This document shows positions 1 through 6,343 of a stretch of 16,296 nt of DNA, piece by piece (the stretch's first letter is position 1; every line of letters starts with the position of its first letter). The translations under genes were made by a program, and so were the position numbers. A model generated the notes under the pieces. It did no database searches and was not told the DNA's origin. It saw only the letters and a program-made list of their open reading frames with translations. Source of the DNA: Thermoflexus hugenholtzii JAD2 (lineage in GTDB: Bacteria > Chloroflexota > Dehalococcoidia > SHYB01); the NCBI GenBank assembly GCA_945861815.1, contig CAMAVV010000011.1, positions 1 to 16,296 of the forward strand, given 5' to 3'.

Positions 1-552
1 TGCAGCATCCAAATCGTCGGCTTGATTATAGAAATCATCGACGCCGGCAAGAGAAAACTGAGCCCCTTTGTGGCTAACGACAGTATGCCGATTGACGAGG
101 AAGGTGATTCCCGCCTCTTGAAGGCTGCGTAGGTTACTCGTCGCGTCGATCTTCTTGCCATGGAATCTTCCAGGGATGGGGATGCCTAGGCGATAGTCCT
201 TGTGCTCGTGGTTTCCCGGCACCGCGTAGACCGTTTTGCCGCGCGCAAAGTCGCGCATCACGTCACAGGCCTGCTCGCGCCCGCGCCCGGACGAGAGGAA
301 GTCCCCTGTGACAACGTAAAGGTCGGCGGCGAGGGCGGCGGCCTTGCGGACGTGACTGCGAGAGGGCGTGGGGCGCGCGCTGATGTGTAGATCGGAGATG
401 TGCAGGATGGTGAAGCCATCGAGGGAGTCGGGCCAGTTGGCGAGGTGAAGTGTGCGACGGCGCACGCGAACCCAGTTCGGCTCGATAAGGCGCGCGTAGA
501 CGGCGAGAGCGGCGGCGAGGAGAAGGATGGGAAGGAGGATGGCGAGGAGCAT
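1..552 (-). CDS. Membrane-anchored metallophosphoesterase (3' part missing)
   Basis: A calcineurin-like phosphoesterase, a family of dinuclear-metal hydrolases that cleave phosphomono- or phosphodiesters. I translated it by hand from the ATG at 552; the frame stays open to the window edge, giving 184 residues. Residues 2-19 form one hydrophobic segment (LLAILLPILLLAAALAVY), a signal anchor that probably places the enzyme at the membrane, facing outward. Three metal-binding motifs are visible: SDLH with D54 and H56, TGD at 82-84, and GNHE at 113-116. The C-terminal GHxH motif would lie beyond the window. The layout resembles the YkuE/YaeI group. It is the last visible gene of a four-gene minus-strand operon, five bases after the stop of the deazaflavin oxidoreductase. 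The family call is firm; the substrate is unknown. Confidence 0.85.
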   Translation of the reverse strand, partial: MLLAILLPILLLAAALAVYARLIEPNWVRVRRRTLHLANWPDSLDGFTILHISDLHISARPTPSRSHVRKAAALAADLYVVTGDFLSSGRGREQACDVMRDFARGKTVYAVPGNHEHKDYRLGIPIPGRFHGKKIDATSNLRSLQEAGITFLVNRHTVVSHKGAQFSLAGVDDFYNQADDLDAA

Positions 553-557
553 CGAGG

Positions 558-929
558 CTATTGGTCGAGGAGAACGACTTCAACCAGGGGACAGCCCTTC
601 ACCCATTTCTCCATCGGCCCTTCGCCAAGCTCGTTGTCGGTGAACTTGCCAAAGACCGCGATGCGCTCTTTCTTATCGAGGATAGGGCGGGCGCGCGCAG
701 GCAGGTCGGCCTTGGCCTTCTTCTTGACGTGGAGCGTCATCTCCTGGTTGGCGAGCATGTTCGCGTACCAACTGCGCTTGCCCGGCGGCCCGGTCACGTA
801 GAGTTTGCCGTCGCGCATGTGCGTCCAAATCTCGATGCGCTTCGGCTTGCTGCTCTTCCTGCCGACAGTCGTTATGTCCACGACCTTGGTGCCTTCCAGC
901 ACTTTCAGGATTTTGGGGTCGATGGGCAT
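558..929 (-). CDS. Deazaflavin (F420)-dependent nitroreductase/quinone reductase family protein (Ddn-like)
   Basis: A 123-residue protein that resembles the F420H2-dependent quinone reductase/nitroreductase family (split beta-barrel, Ddn type). Visible family features are a GRKSS segment followed by a basic patch (KPKR), the core LYVTGPPGKRSWYANM, and then LANQEMTLHV; this matches the family pattern of a G-R-K-S turn and a W-Y-x-N-x-x-A-N cofactor-side segment. I chose the ATG at 929 because it overlaps the upstream stop as TGATG, a classic translational-coupling junction; a longer frame exists upstream but would run inside the previous gene. Known members reduce quinones, nitro compounds or enones with F420H2. 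Others in this fold use FMN or heme, so the cofactor is an inference. The luciferase-like oxidoreductase at 14560 supports F420 use in this organism. Confidence 0.7.
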   Translation of the reverse strand: MPIDPKILKVLEGTKVVDITTVGRKSSKPKRIEIWTHMRDGKLYVTGPPGKRSWYANMLANQEMTLHVKKKAKADLPARARPILDKKERIAVFGKFTDNELGEGPMEKWVKGCPLVEVVLLDQ

Positions 930-1477
930 CACTTTTCGCTCCGCGCAGCAAGCCCGGGGATGCCGTCGATGCTTTGGGCGTTGTTGTCTTGCTGATATTT
1001 GCGGATGCCGTCCGAACCTTTGCGCTCCACCCATTGCACCAGTTGTTTGCGCTCTCCGGTGTAGCTGTAAAGGGGCACGCCATAGCCGCAGGAGTCGGAG
1101 ATGCGGTCGAGGCGGAGGCGGATGATGGAGCGGATGCCGTCGTATCGGGGGAACTTGGCGAGGAGGCCGGGAAACTCAGGGGAGCTTGGCTCCACCGCAT
1201 CGCCATGGCCGTGGAGGCGCACGATGTTCGGCGGGCCATCGAAGGCGCACAGCATGATCACGATGCGCCCGTTCTCCTTCAGGTGCGCAATCGTCTCGAC
1301 GCCGCTGCCTGTGAGGTCGAGATAGGCAACGGTCGTAGGGTCAAGGATGACGAAGCTATCGAGGCCCTTGGGCGAAAGGTTGATGTGGCCCTCGCTATTG
1401 AGGGGCGCAGTTGCCACGAAGAATATCTTCTGGCGGCGGATGAACTCAGCTAATCGCTCATCGATAACGGGATGCAA
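929..1477 (-). CDS. Pyridoxamine 5'-phosphate oxidase-like flavin-binding protein
   Basis: A 182-residue PNPOx-like split-barrel protein. The N-terminus carries the subfamily pattern FFVATAPL...GHINLSPKGLD, followed by VAYLDLTGSGVETIAHL and a strand with MLCAFDGPPNIVRLHG, all typical of PPOX-class proteins. Members bind FMN, or sometimes F420, and most have no proven reaction. They are generally not the true PLP-synthesising enzyme, so a vitamin B6 role is not implied. The start is a TTG at 1477. An in-frame ATG six bases upstream is followed at once by a stop, and no alternative start precedes the conserved FFVATAPL strand. The gene lies 19 bases after the Nudix gene and overlaps the next gene by one base (TGATG), so it sits inside an operon. 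The family call is solid; the function is unknown. Confidence 0.8.
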   Translation of the reverse strand: MHPVIDERLAEFIRRQKIFFVATAPLNSEGHINLSPKGLDSFVILDPTTVAYLDLTGSGVETIAHLKENGRIVIMLCAFDGPPNIVRLHGHGDAVEPSSPEFPGLLAKFPRYDGIRSIIRLRLDRISDSCGYGVPLYSYTGERKQLVQWVERKGSDGIRKYQQDNNAQSIDGIPGLAARSEK

Positions 1478-1496
1478 CTACCCCATAGAGGCCCTT

Positions 1497-2063
1497 TCAG
1501 CGGCGCGGGTTCAGCAGATTCAAGAAGCGCGCCGTCATATGCGCCGTCGCGCCCCAAATCATGTGCTCGCCAAAGCGATAGGACTGTATCTTGATGCGCT
1601 GCCCGGTAGGGTCGTCGGGATGGGGGGCCAGGTTACGAGGGTCGCGCAGGTGGGAGAGGGGCACTTCCAGCACCTTCTCCACCTCGCGCGGCTGGGCCAC
1701 AAAGGGATAGGGGTGCCGCTCGATGTACGCCACCACCGGCGTGACGACGAACTTGCTGCGCGTTACGATGTCGTCCATCAGGCCCAGGATAGTCACATCT
1801 TTTGGCTCGATGCCGACCTCCTCATAGCTCTCTCGCAGGGCCGTCTCTACAAGGGTGGCGTCCTCGGGGTCTTTGCCGCCGCCGGGAAAGGAGATTTCGC
1901 CCTTGTGGTGCTCCACATGGGAGGTGCGCACCGTGTAGACGATCTTGTGATCGGGCGCAGGGCCGAAGAGGCCGATGAGGACGGCAGCGATTGGCCGCCC
2001 TTCGCTAGGAATCTGGGTGCGGGTGCGCCCGTTCAGAAAACGCTCGAACTCTGACAGGTCCAT
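1497..2063 (-). CDS. Nudix hydrolase, CoA pyrophosphatase type (NudL-like)
   Basis: A 188-residue Nudix hydrolase. The CoA-pyrophosphatase signature is present: an RTSHVEHHKGEISFPGG segment at residues 46-62, preceding the Nudix box, which ends in R77-E-S-Y-E-E-V-G84. The metal-binding glutamates E78, E81 and E82 are intact. As in other CoAse-type members, the box has one extra residue between its two halves, and the first acidic position is Asp. This family splits CoA, often oxidised CoA, into 4'-phosphopantetheine and 3',5'-ADP. The ATG at 2063 has no Shine-Dalgarno but lies eight bases after a TATCAT -10 box, which suggests a leaderless message. It is the first gene of the minus-strand operon and divergent from a CoA-transferase, so both sides of this promoter region handle CoA compounds. 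Confidence 0.87.
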   Translation of the reverse strand: MDLSEFERFLNGRTRTQIPSEGRPIAAVLIGLFGPAPDHKIVYTVRTSHVEHHKGEISFPGGGKDPEDATLVETALRESYEEVGIEPKDVTILGLMDDIVTRSKFVVTPVVAYIERHPYPFVAQPREVEKVLEVPLSHLRDPRNLAPHPDDPTGQRIKIQSYRFGEHMIWGATAHMTARFLNLLNPRR

Positions 2064-2071
2064 ACCGGCTC

Positions 2072-2080
2072 ATGATAGCA
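2072..2080 (-). promoter_or_regulatory. Extended -10 promoter of the Nudix operon
   Basis: On the minus strand TGC is followed by TATCAT (2077-2072), an extended -10 match. Only eight bases (2071-2064) separate it from the ATG at 2063, so transcription would begin at or near the A of the start codon. No convincing -35 hexamer is seen. There is no Shine-Dalgarno, which fits a leaderless transcript. Confidence 0.55.
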
Positions 2081-2114
2081 CGCGCGAGATTACGGATTCT
2101 CAGGAGATGTGCCG

Positions 2115-2123
2115 TGCTATACT
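2115..2123 (+). promoter_or_regulatory. Extended -10 promoter of the CoA-transferase gene
   Basis: TGC followed by TATACT (2118-2123) is a near-consensus extended -10 box. A start near 2130 would give a leader of about 24 bases, with a GAAGGG Shine-Dalgarno at 2141-2146 placed seven bases before the ATG at 2154. No -35 match is apparent, as is usual for extended -10 promoters. It lies back-to-back with the Nudix promoter. Confidence 0.55.
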
Positions 2124-2153
2124 CGCGCCACTTTGCAGTTGAAGGGTGCGCTT

Positions 2154-4568
2154 ATGCCAGGGCCTTGCCACGGCCTCCGCATCATCGACTTCACCAACGC
2201 CTTCCCTGGCGCGCTTGCCACCATGGTGTTAGCCGACGCCGGTGCCGAGGTCGTCAAAGTCGAACCGCCAGGCGGCGACCCATCGCGGCGGCACTATGCC
2301 TCGGTCATGTGGCACCGGGGGAAAAAGAGTCTCATCCTCGACCTGAAGGCTGCCGACGGCCTTGCCCAGGCGAAGAGCCTTGCGGCGGGGGCCGACGTCG
2401 TCATCGAGTCGTTCCGCCCGGGCGTCGCCAAGCGCCTCGGCATCGACTACGACGACCTTTCGCAGCAGAACCCCGGCCTTGTCTATTGCAGTATCACGGC
2501 ATTCGGCGAAAAGGGGCCTTGGGCACACGTCAAAGGCTACGAGCAGGTCGTTCACGCCAAAGCCGGACGGATGGACCACGTCTGGGGCCTGATCCCCAAG
2601 GATGGCCCCATCTACACCGCGCTGCCCATCACCGGCTATGGCGCGGCGATGCTGGCGATACAGGGCGTGATGGCGGCGCTCATGGTGCGCAAGCAGACGG
2701 GACGCGGCCAGCGCGTGACGACGAGCCTTGTCCAGGCGCTCATGACCTTCGACCTGACAAACTGGTTGGCGGTGCAGTTGGAGGCCCAAGGGGCGGCGCC
2801 GTTCCGTCGCGGCTATGCAGGCGGGCAGATACCGCCGTACATGGCGGCTTTCACGAAGGACGGCCACTGGCTCCAGATGGCCAACCTCACCGTGGACACG
2901 ATGTGGAACTACATGCACGCTATCGGCCTGGAGTGGATGCTCAAGGATGAGCGCTATAAGACGATGCCGACCTTCACAGACCCGAAGATCGAGGCAGAGG
3001 TCCAGCGCGCCTGTCTCGCCAAGACCCTGGAAAAGACGCGCGACGAGTGGATGAAGATATTCATGGAGTCGGACGTGGCCTGCGAGCCCTTCCGCACGAC
3101 ACAGGAGGGGATGCTGCACCCGCAGGCGATCCACAACGGCAACACCGTCGAGATAGACGACCCGCACCTGGGCGCGACGCGTCAGTTGGGCCCCATCGGC
3201 AAGCTCTCCGCCACGCCCATCGCGCCACGAGCGCCTGCGCCGGATGCCGCACAGCACCAGCAGACGCTCGCCCAGGCCGCGCCACGCAGGCAAACCACTG
3301 CCAAGACGGGTGATGCGCCGAAGCACCCGCTGAGCGGCGTCACCATCCTCGAATTCGCCTCCTTCATCGCCACGCCCATCGTCACCTGCCTCCTCTCCGA
3401 CCTCGGCGCGCGCGTCATCAAGGTCGAGCCTGTGACAGGCGACCTCTATCGCGCCATCGGCTGGCCCAGGATGTGCAAGACGCTCCAGGGAAAAGAGGCA
3501 TTGGCGATCGACATCAAGTCGCCTGCGGCGCGCCCGGCTATCGATCGGCTCATCGCCAAGGCAGACGTCCTCATCCACAACTATCGCCCCGGCGCGCCGC
3601 AACGGCTGGGCATCGACTACAAGAGCGTGCGCAAGATCAAGCCCGACATCGTCTATGTTTACGCCGGGGCCTATGGCTCGACGGGCCCTCACTCTCACCG
3701 GACGGGCTTTCACCCCATCGCAGGGGCCATCACCGGAGGCCCTCGCTACCAGATGGGCAAGGCCTACCCTGTTCCGAATAGCCATGACCTGGACGACATC
3801 CAGGCGAAGAGCAACATCGCGCGCCGCTCTAATGAGACGAACCCCGACCCCACGGCAGCCCTGGCCTGTGCCACCGCCACCATGCTCGCCCTCTACCACC
3901 AGCGCATGACAGGCCAAGGCCAGTACGTCGAGACGTCGATGCTGGGCGGCAACCTCTTTGTGAATGCCGACGACGCCCTCTCCTACAAGGGCAAGCCTGA
4001 GCGCCGCCTTCCTGACGAACAGATCAACGGCCTCTCGGCGCTGTACCGCCTCTACAAGACAAAGCAAGGGTGGGTCTTCTTGGCCTGCCCCAAGGAGAGC
4101 GAGCTGCGCGCCTTCGCCAAAGTTGCCGGCTGCGAGCGCCTCCTCGCCGACCCGCGCTTCGCCACCGAAGAGGCGCGTGAGGCAAACGACAAGGCGCTCG
4201 GCGACGAGCTGGAGAAGGTGTTTACTGCACGTCCCGCCGCTGAGTGGGAACGTTTGCTGGCGGCCTCCGACGTCCCCTGTGTTGAGGTGCCCGACGTTGA
4301 CCCTGGGCGATGGCTGAACATCACGCCATGGGTCAAGGATGCTGGACTCTTTGTGCCTACGTCCCACCCGAGCCTTGGCGGGAAATACTATCGCCACGGG
4401 CCGCCGTGGACCTTCTCGGAGACGCCTGGGACCTGGGGGCCAAGCATCTACCTGGGCGAACACACCCGCGCGATCCTGAGAGAGGTGGGCTATGACGACA
4501 GTACCATCGACGAGATGGAGGCGGCAGGAAGCATCGTCTGCCACCAGCCGGAGACGGCAAAGGCCTAG
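2154..4568 (+). CDS. Fused two-domain family III (CaiB/BaiF) CoA-transferase
   Basis: An 804-residue protein made of two complete CaiB/BaiF domains, roughly residues 5-350 and 393-790, joined by an Ala/Pro/Gln-rich linker. Both halves start with the family strand (LRIIDF... and LSGVTILEF...), then a GAEVVKVEPPGGD or GARVIKVEPVTGD segment, and later TGRGQ or TGQGQ. Family III enzymes move CoA between carboxylic acids through an aspartyl-CoA thioester. Aligning on TGxGQ, the catalytic Asp position holds D565 (NPDPTAAL) in domain 2 but Gly161 (PITGYG) in domain 1, so only the second domain looks catalytic. The start is the ATG with GAAGGG seven bases upstream; an earlier in-frame GTG at 2109 lies within the promoter. 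The fusion recalls DddD, the DMSP CoA-transferase/lyase, but this similarity is architectural and the substrate is unknown. Confidence 0.88.
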   Translation: MPGPCHGLRIIDFTNAFPGALATMVLADAGAEVVKVEPPGGDPSRRHYASVMWHRGKKSLILDLKAADGLAQAKSLAAGADVVIESFRPGVAKRLGIDYDDLSQQNPGLVYCSITAFGEKGPWAHVKGYEQVVHAKAGRMDHVWGLIPKDGPIYTALPITGYGAAMLAIQGVMAALMVRKQTGRGQRVTTSLVQALMTFDLTNWLAVQLEAQGAAPFRRGYAGGQIPPYMAAFTKDGHWLQMANLTVDTMWNYMHAIGLEWMLKDERYKTMPTFTDPKIEAEVQRACLAKTLEKTRDEWMKIFMESDVACEPFRTTQEGMLHPQAIHNGNTVEIDDPHLGATRQLGPIGKLSATPIAPRAPAPDAAQHQQTLAQAAPRRQTTAKTGDAPKHPLSGVTILEFASFIATPIVTCLLSDLGARVIKVEPVTGDLYRAIGWPRMCKTLQGKEALAIDIKSPAARPAIDRLIAKADVLIHNYRPGAPQRLGIDYKSVRKIKPDIVYVYAGAYGSTGPHSHRTGFHPIAGAITGGPRYQMGKAYPVPNSHDLDDIQAKSNIARRSNETNPDPTAALACATATMLALYHQRMTGQGQYVETSMLGGNLFVNADDALSYKGKPERRLPDEQINGLSALYRLYKTKQGWVFLACPKESELRAFAKVAGCERLLADPRFATEEAREANDKALGDELEKVFTARPAAEWERLLAASDVPCVEVPDVDPGRWLNITPWVKDAGLFVPTSHPSLGGKYYRHGPPWTFSETPGTWGPSIYLGEHTRAILREVGYDDSTIDEMEAAGSIVCHQPETAKA

Positions 4569-4570
4569 CC

Positions 4571-4586
4571 TGTCGGCATGCCGACA
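4571..4586. repeat. Perfect 16-bp palindrome between CoA-transferase and ccdA
   Basis: TGTCGGCATGCCGACA reads the same on both strands and begins two bases after the CoA-transferase stop. As RNA it could fold into a 6-bp stem with a CATG loop, but no T-run follows, so it is a poor intrinsic terminator. It sits about 25 bp upstream of the putative ccdA -10 box, where a dimeric regulator could bind. Its role is unproven. Confidence 0.5.
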
Positions 4587-4608
4587 ATCCCTTGGGTGAC
4601 CGAAACCG

Positions 4609-4639
4609 TACAATAGAAGGGGCGCGATTTGCCCCTTCT
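4609..4639 (+). promoter_or_regulatory. ccdA -10 box and inverted repeat covering the ribosome binding site
   Basis: TACAAT (4609-4614) resembles a -10 hexamer. Directly after it, AGAAGGGGC (4615-4623) and GCCCCTTCT (4631-4639) form a perfect 9-bp inverted repeat with a 7-base loop. The left arm is the only Shine-Dalgarno-like sequence; the right arm ends just before the ATG at 4641. In a read-through transcript from the CoA-transferase the site would be hidden in a hairpin. In a transcript starting near 4621 the left arm would be largely absent. It may instead be a DNA operator. Confidence 0.5.
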
Positions 4640-5438
4640 TATGACCATCGAAAGCCTCTCCTTCGTCTCCCTTGGGCTTGCCTTCGCGGGCGGCGTCGTC
4701 TCATTCGTCTCGCCTTGCGTCCTGCCTCTGGTGCCTATCTACCTCGGCCACCTCTCCGGCGTCTCCGTGGAGAACGGGAAGATACAGGGCGGCAAGACGA
4801 CCTTCTTTCATTCCGTTAGCTTTGTTCTCGGCTTCTCCATCGTCTTCATCGTCCTCGGCGCAACCGTCGGCCTCCTTGGCGGCACCGCCGGCGGCTACGA
4901 CGACCTTATCGCCCGCATCGCAGGCGTCATCCTCATCGCCTTCGGCCTCTACATGGCCGGCTTCTTCCGGCTGCCGGTCGTAGGCCTGGCCCTGGCTCCC
5001 GCGGCCGGCGTCATCGACCGCTTCTACTATCGGGAGGTGCGCCTGCAAGGGCCGCGCGGCGAGAGGCCGTCGTACTGGAAGTCGGTGGGCGTTGGCAGCG
5101 CCTTTGCCATAGGGTGGACGCCCTGCATCACGCCAGTGCTCGGCGCGATCCTCACCCTCGCCGTCACCAACGCAGGCGAGACCACGAACGTCTGGGCGGC
5201 GGCAGGTCAAGCCACCATCCTCCTAGCCTTCTATACCCTGGGCCTCAGCATCCCCTTCCTCATCGCAGGGCTGGCCCTGGGGAAGATCACGCCAGTCTTC
5301 AAAAAGCTCAACCGCTTCTTACCGGCCATCACCGTCGCAAGCGGCCTGTTGCTGATTGCCGTCGGCCTCCTCATCTTCTTCAACCGCGTCACCGAGCTAA
5401 ACAGATACTTTGACTTCCTGCCCTACGTAGACTTCTAA
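4629..5438 (+). CDS. ccdA: Cytochrome c biogenesis/thiol transport protein CcdA
   Basis: A 269-residue, probably six-helix membrane protein of the CcdA/DsbD-beta family. It carries reducing electrons from cytoplasmic thioredoxin across the membrane to extracytoplasmic thioredoxin-like proteins. Both helix-embedded redox cysteines are present in family motifs: C30 in SPCVLPLVPIYL and C166 in GWTPCITPVLGAIL. The start is uncertain. TTG at 4629 has AGAAGGGG six bases upstream, whereas ATG at 4641 (residue 5) gives the N-terminal length usual for CcdA but lies about 18 bases from that site. The tlpA-like lipoprotein gene follows 10 bases after the stop and is the likely electron acceptor. The family assignment is very secure. 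Confidence 0.92.
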   Translation: MPLLMTIESLSFVSLGLAFAGGVVSFVSPCVLPLVPIYLGHLSGVSVENGKIQGGKTTFFHSVSFVLGFSIVFIVLGATVGLLGGTAGGYDDLIARIAGVILIAFGLYMAGFFRLPVVGLALAPAAGVIDRFYYREVRLQGPRGERPSYWKSVGVGSAFAIGWTPCITPVLGAILTLAVTNAGETTNVWAAAGQATILLAFYTLGLSIPFLIAGLALGKITPVFKKLNRFLPAITVASGLLLIAVGLLIFFNRVTELNRYFDFLPYVDF

Positions 5439-5448
5439 GAGATAGGCC

Positions 5449-6012
5449 ATGCACACCAAGACAAAACTTCTGCTTCGCGTAGCGCCTGCCTTCGCCGTCG
5501 CCCTCGTCCTGGCTGCCTGCGGCGGCGATAGCGGCGGGAGCGGCTTTGGGCTGAAAGATACGCCTAAGACTGCCTCCGTGAATGTTGGGCCAAGGCTGAA
5601 CAGCCTGGCGCCGAACTTTAAGCTGCAGAAGCCCGACGGCACAGAGGTTGAGTTAGCGAGCCTGCGCGGAAAGCCTGTCTTCTTGAACTTTTGGGCCACC
5701 TGGTGCGGCCCGTGCAAGACGGAGATGCCCGAGATCCAACGGCTCCATGAGCGCGCAGGCGACCGGATACAGATACTGGCCGTCAACCTAGATGAGACGG
5801 CCAAGGACATCGAGCCCTTCTTCAAAGAGTTAAAGCTGACCTTCCCGACGGTCATCGACAAGGGGAAGAAGGTGGCGAACGGCTACCGCCTGCTCGGCGT
5901 CCCAGCCTCCATCGTCATCGATAAGGACGGCATCGTTCAGGATATCCGCTTCGGCCCCTACGCCGACGACGCCGACCTGGCGAAGAGCGTGGCGAAGGTG
6001 GGAATCACGTAA
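5449..6012 (+). CDS. TlpA/ResA-like thioredoxin lipoprotein
   Basis: A 187-residue exported thiol-disulfide oxidoreductase. Residues 1-24 form a lipoprotein signal: basic Lys/Arg residues, a hydrophobic stretch, then the lipobox LAAC with C24 as the lipidated cysteine. A Gly/Ser-rich spacer follows. The thioredoxin fold begins around residue 50 (APNFKL) and carries the active site W85-C86-G-P-C89 and the cis-proline loop GVPAS. Proteins of this kind are held on the outer face of the cytoplasmic membrane and reduce substrate disulfides, for example apocytochrome c, using electrons supplied by CcdA. The gene starts 10 bases after ccdA with GAGATAGG as ribosome binding site, so the two are probably co-transcribed. 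The target is unknown because no cytochrome c maturation genes are in view. Confidence 0.9.
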   Translation: MHTKTKLLLRVAPAFAVALVLAACGGDSGGSGFGLKDTPKTASVNVGPRLNSLAPNFKLQKPDGTEVELASLRGKPVFLNFWATWCGPCKTEMPEIQRLHERAGDRIQILAVNLDETAKDIEPFFKELKLTFPTVIDKGKKVANGYRLLGVPASIVIDKDGIVQDIRFGPYADDADLAKSVAKVGIT

Positions 6013-6082
6013 GGGGTATTCTTTCGTAGCTACGCTACATGCTGAGCGTCACCCAGCAAAAGTGAAACGAAAGAACTTTGGG

Positions 6083-6100
6083 TACAATAGCGGTAAACCG
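6083..6100 (+). promoter_or_regulatory. Putative promoter and operator of the toxin-antitoxin module
   Basis: A TACAAT -10-like box (6083-6088) is followed by CGGTAAACCG (6091-6100), an inverted repeat with 4-bp arms covering the expected transcription start. That position suits autorepression by the antitoxin or the toxin-antitoxin complex, as is usual in this class. No clear -35 box is visible. The flanking DNA is more AT-rich than its surroundings. Confidence 0.4.
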
Positions 6101-6125
6101 GAAATGAGATAGAAAGGAACTGCTT

Positions 6126-6341
6126 ATGGCGATGCAGCGGCAATACGTCATCAATGAACGCGGTAAGAAAACCGCGGTGGTGCTCAATATGCGCACCTTT
6201 GATCGAATGCAAAAGCGCCTGGAAGACTTGGAAGATGCCCTGGAGTTGAAGGATGCAGTCAAGGGCGAGCATGATTTTCGTGATCTTCGAGACATCCGGG
6301 CGGAAGAGCGCTCGGGGCGGCGATCTGGGAGCAAGAAGTAG
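6126..6341 (+). CDS. Antitoxin of a RelE-type toxin-antitoxin system (Phd/YefM-RelB-like)
   Basis: A 71-residue protein with the N-terminal pattern QYVINERGKKTAVVLNMRTFDRM, then a charged helix (QKRLEDLEDALELKDAVK) and a basic C-terminus. This is the form of small antitoxins that pair with RelE/ParE toxins: an N-terminal DNA-binding, dimerising part that represses the operon and a C-terminal segment that wraps and blocks the toxin. AAGGA (6114-6118) lies seven bases before the ATG. An internal ATG at residue 3 is a possible alternative. The toxin gene starts two bases after the stop, in the usual antitoxin-first order. I cannot decide between the Phd/YefM and RelB fold groups by eye. Confidence 0.78.
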   Translation: MAMQRQYVINERGKKTAVVLNMRTFDRMQKRLEDLEDALELKDAVKGEHDFRDLRDIRAEERSGRRSGSKK

Positions 6342-6343
6342 CG

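Noticed and set aside
929..1477. True pyridoxamine 5'-phosphate oxidase (pdxH)
   Set aside because: The GHINLSPKGLD-type subfamily differs from PdxH and lacks its C-terminal dimerisation pattern; only the split-barrel fold is shared.
2229..4613. A 794-codon open frame on the minus strand opposite the CoA-transferase
   Set aside because: It is antisense to a gene with clear family motifs in both domains. Its translation is Arg/Asp/Val-rich with no recognisable motif, the usual result of GC-rich codon bias in the opposite strand.
6025..6034. CGTAGCTACG palindrome after the tlpA-like gene as a terminator
   Set aside because: The 10-bp palindrome has no room for a hairpin loop and no T-run, so it is not a credible intrinsic terminator. 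It may be chance.
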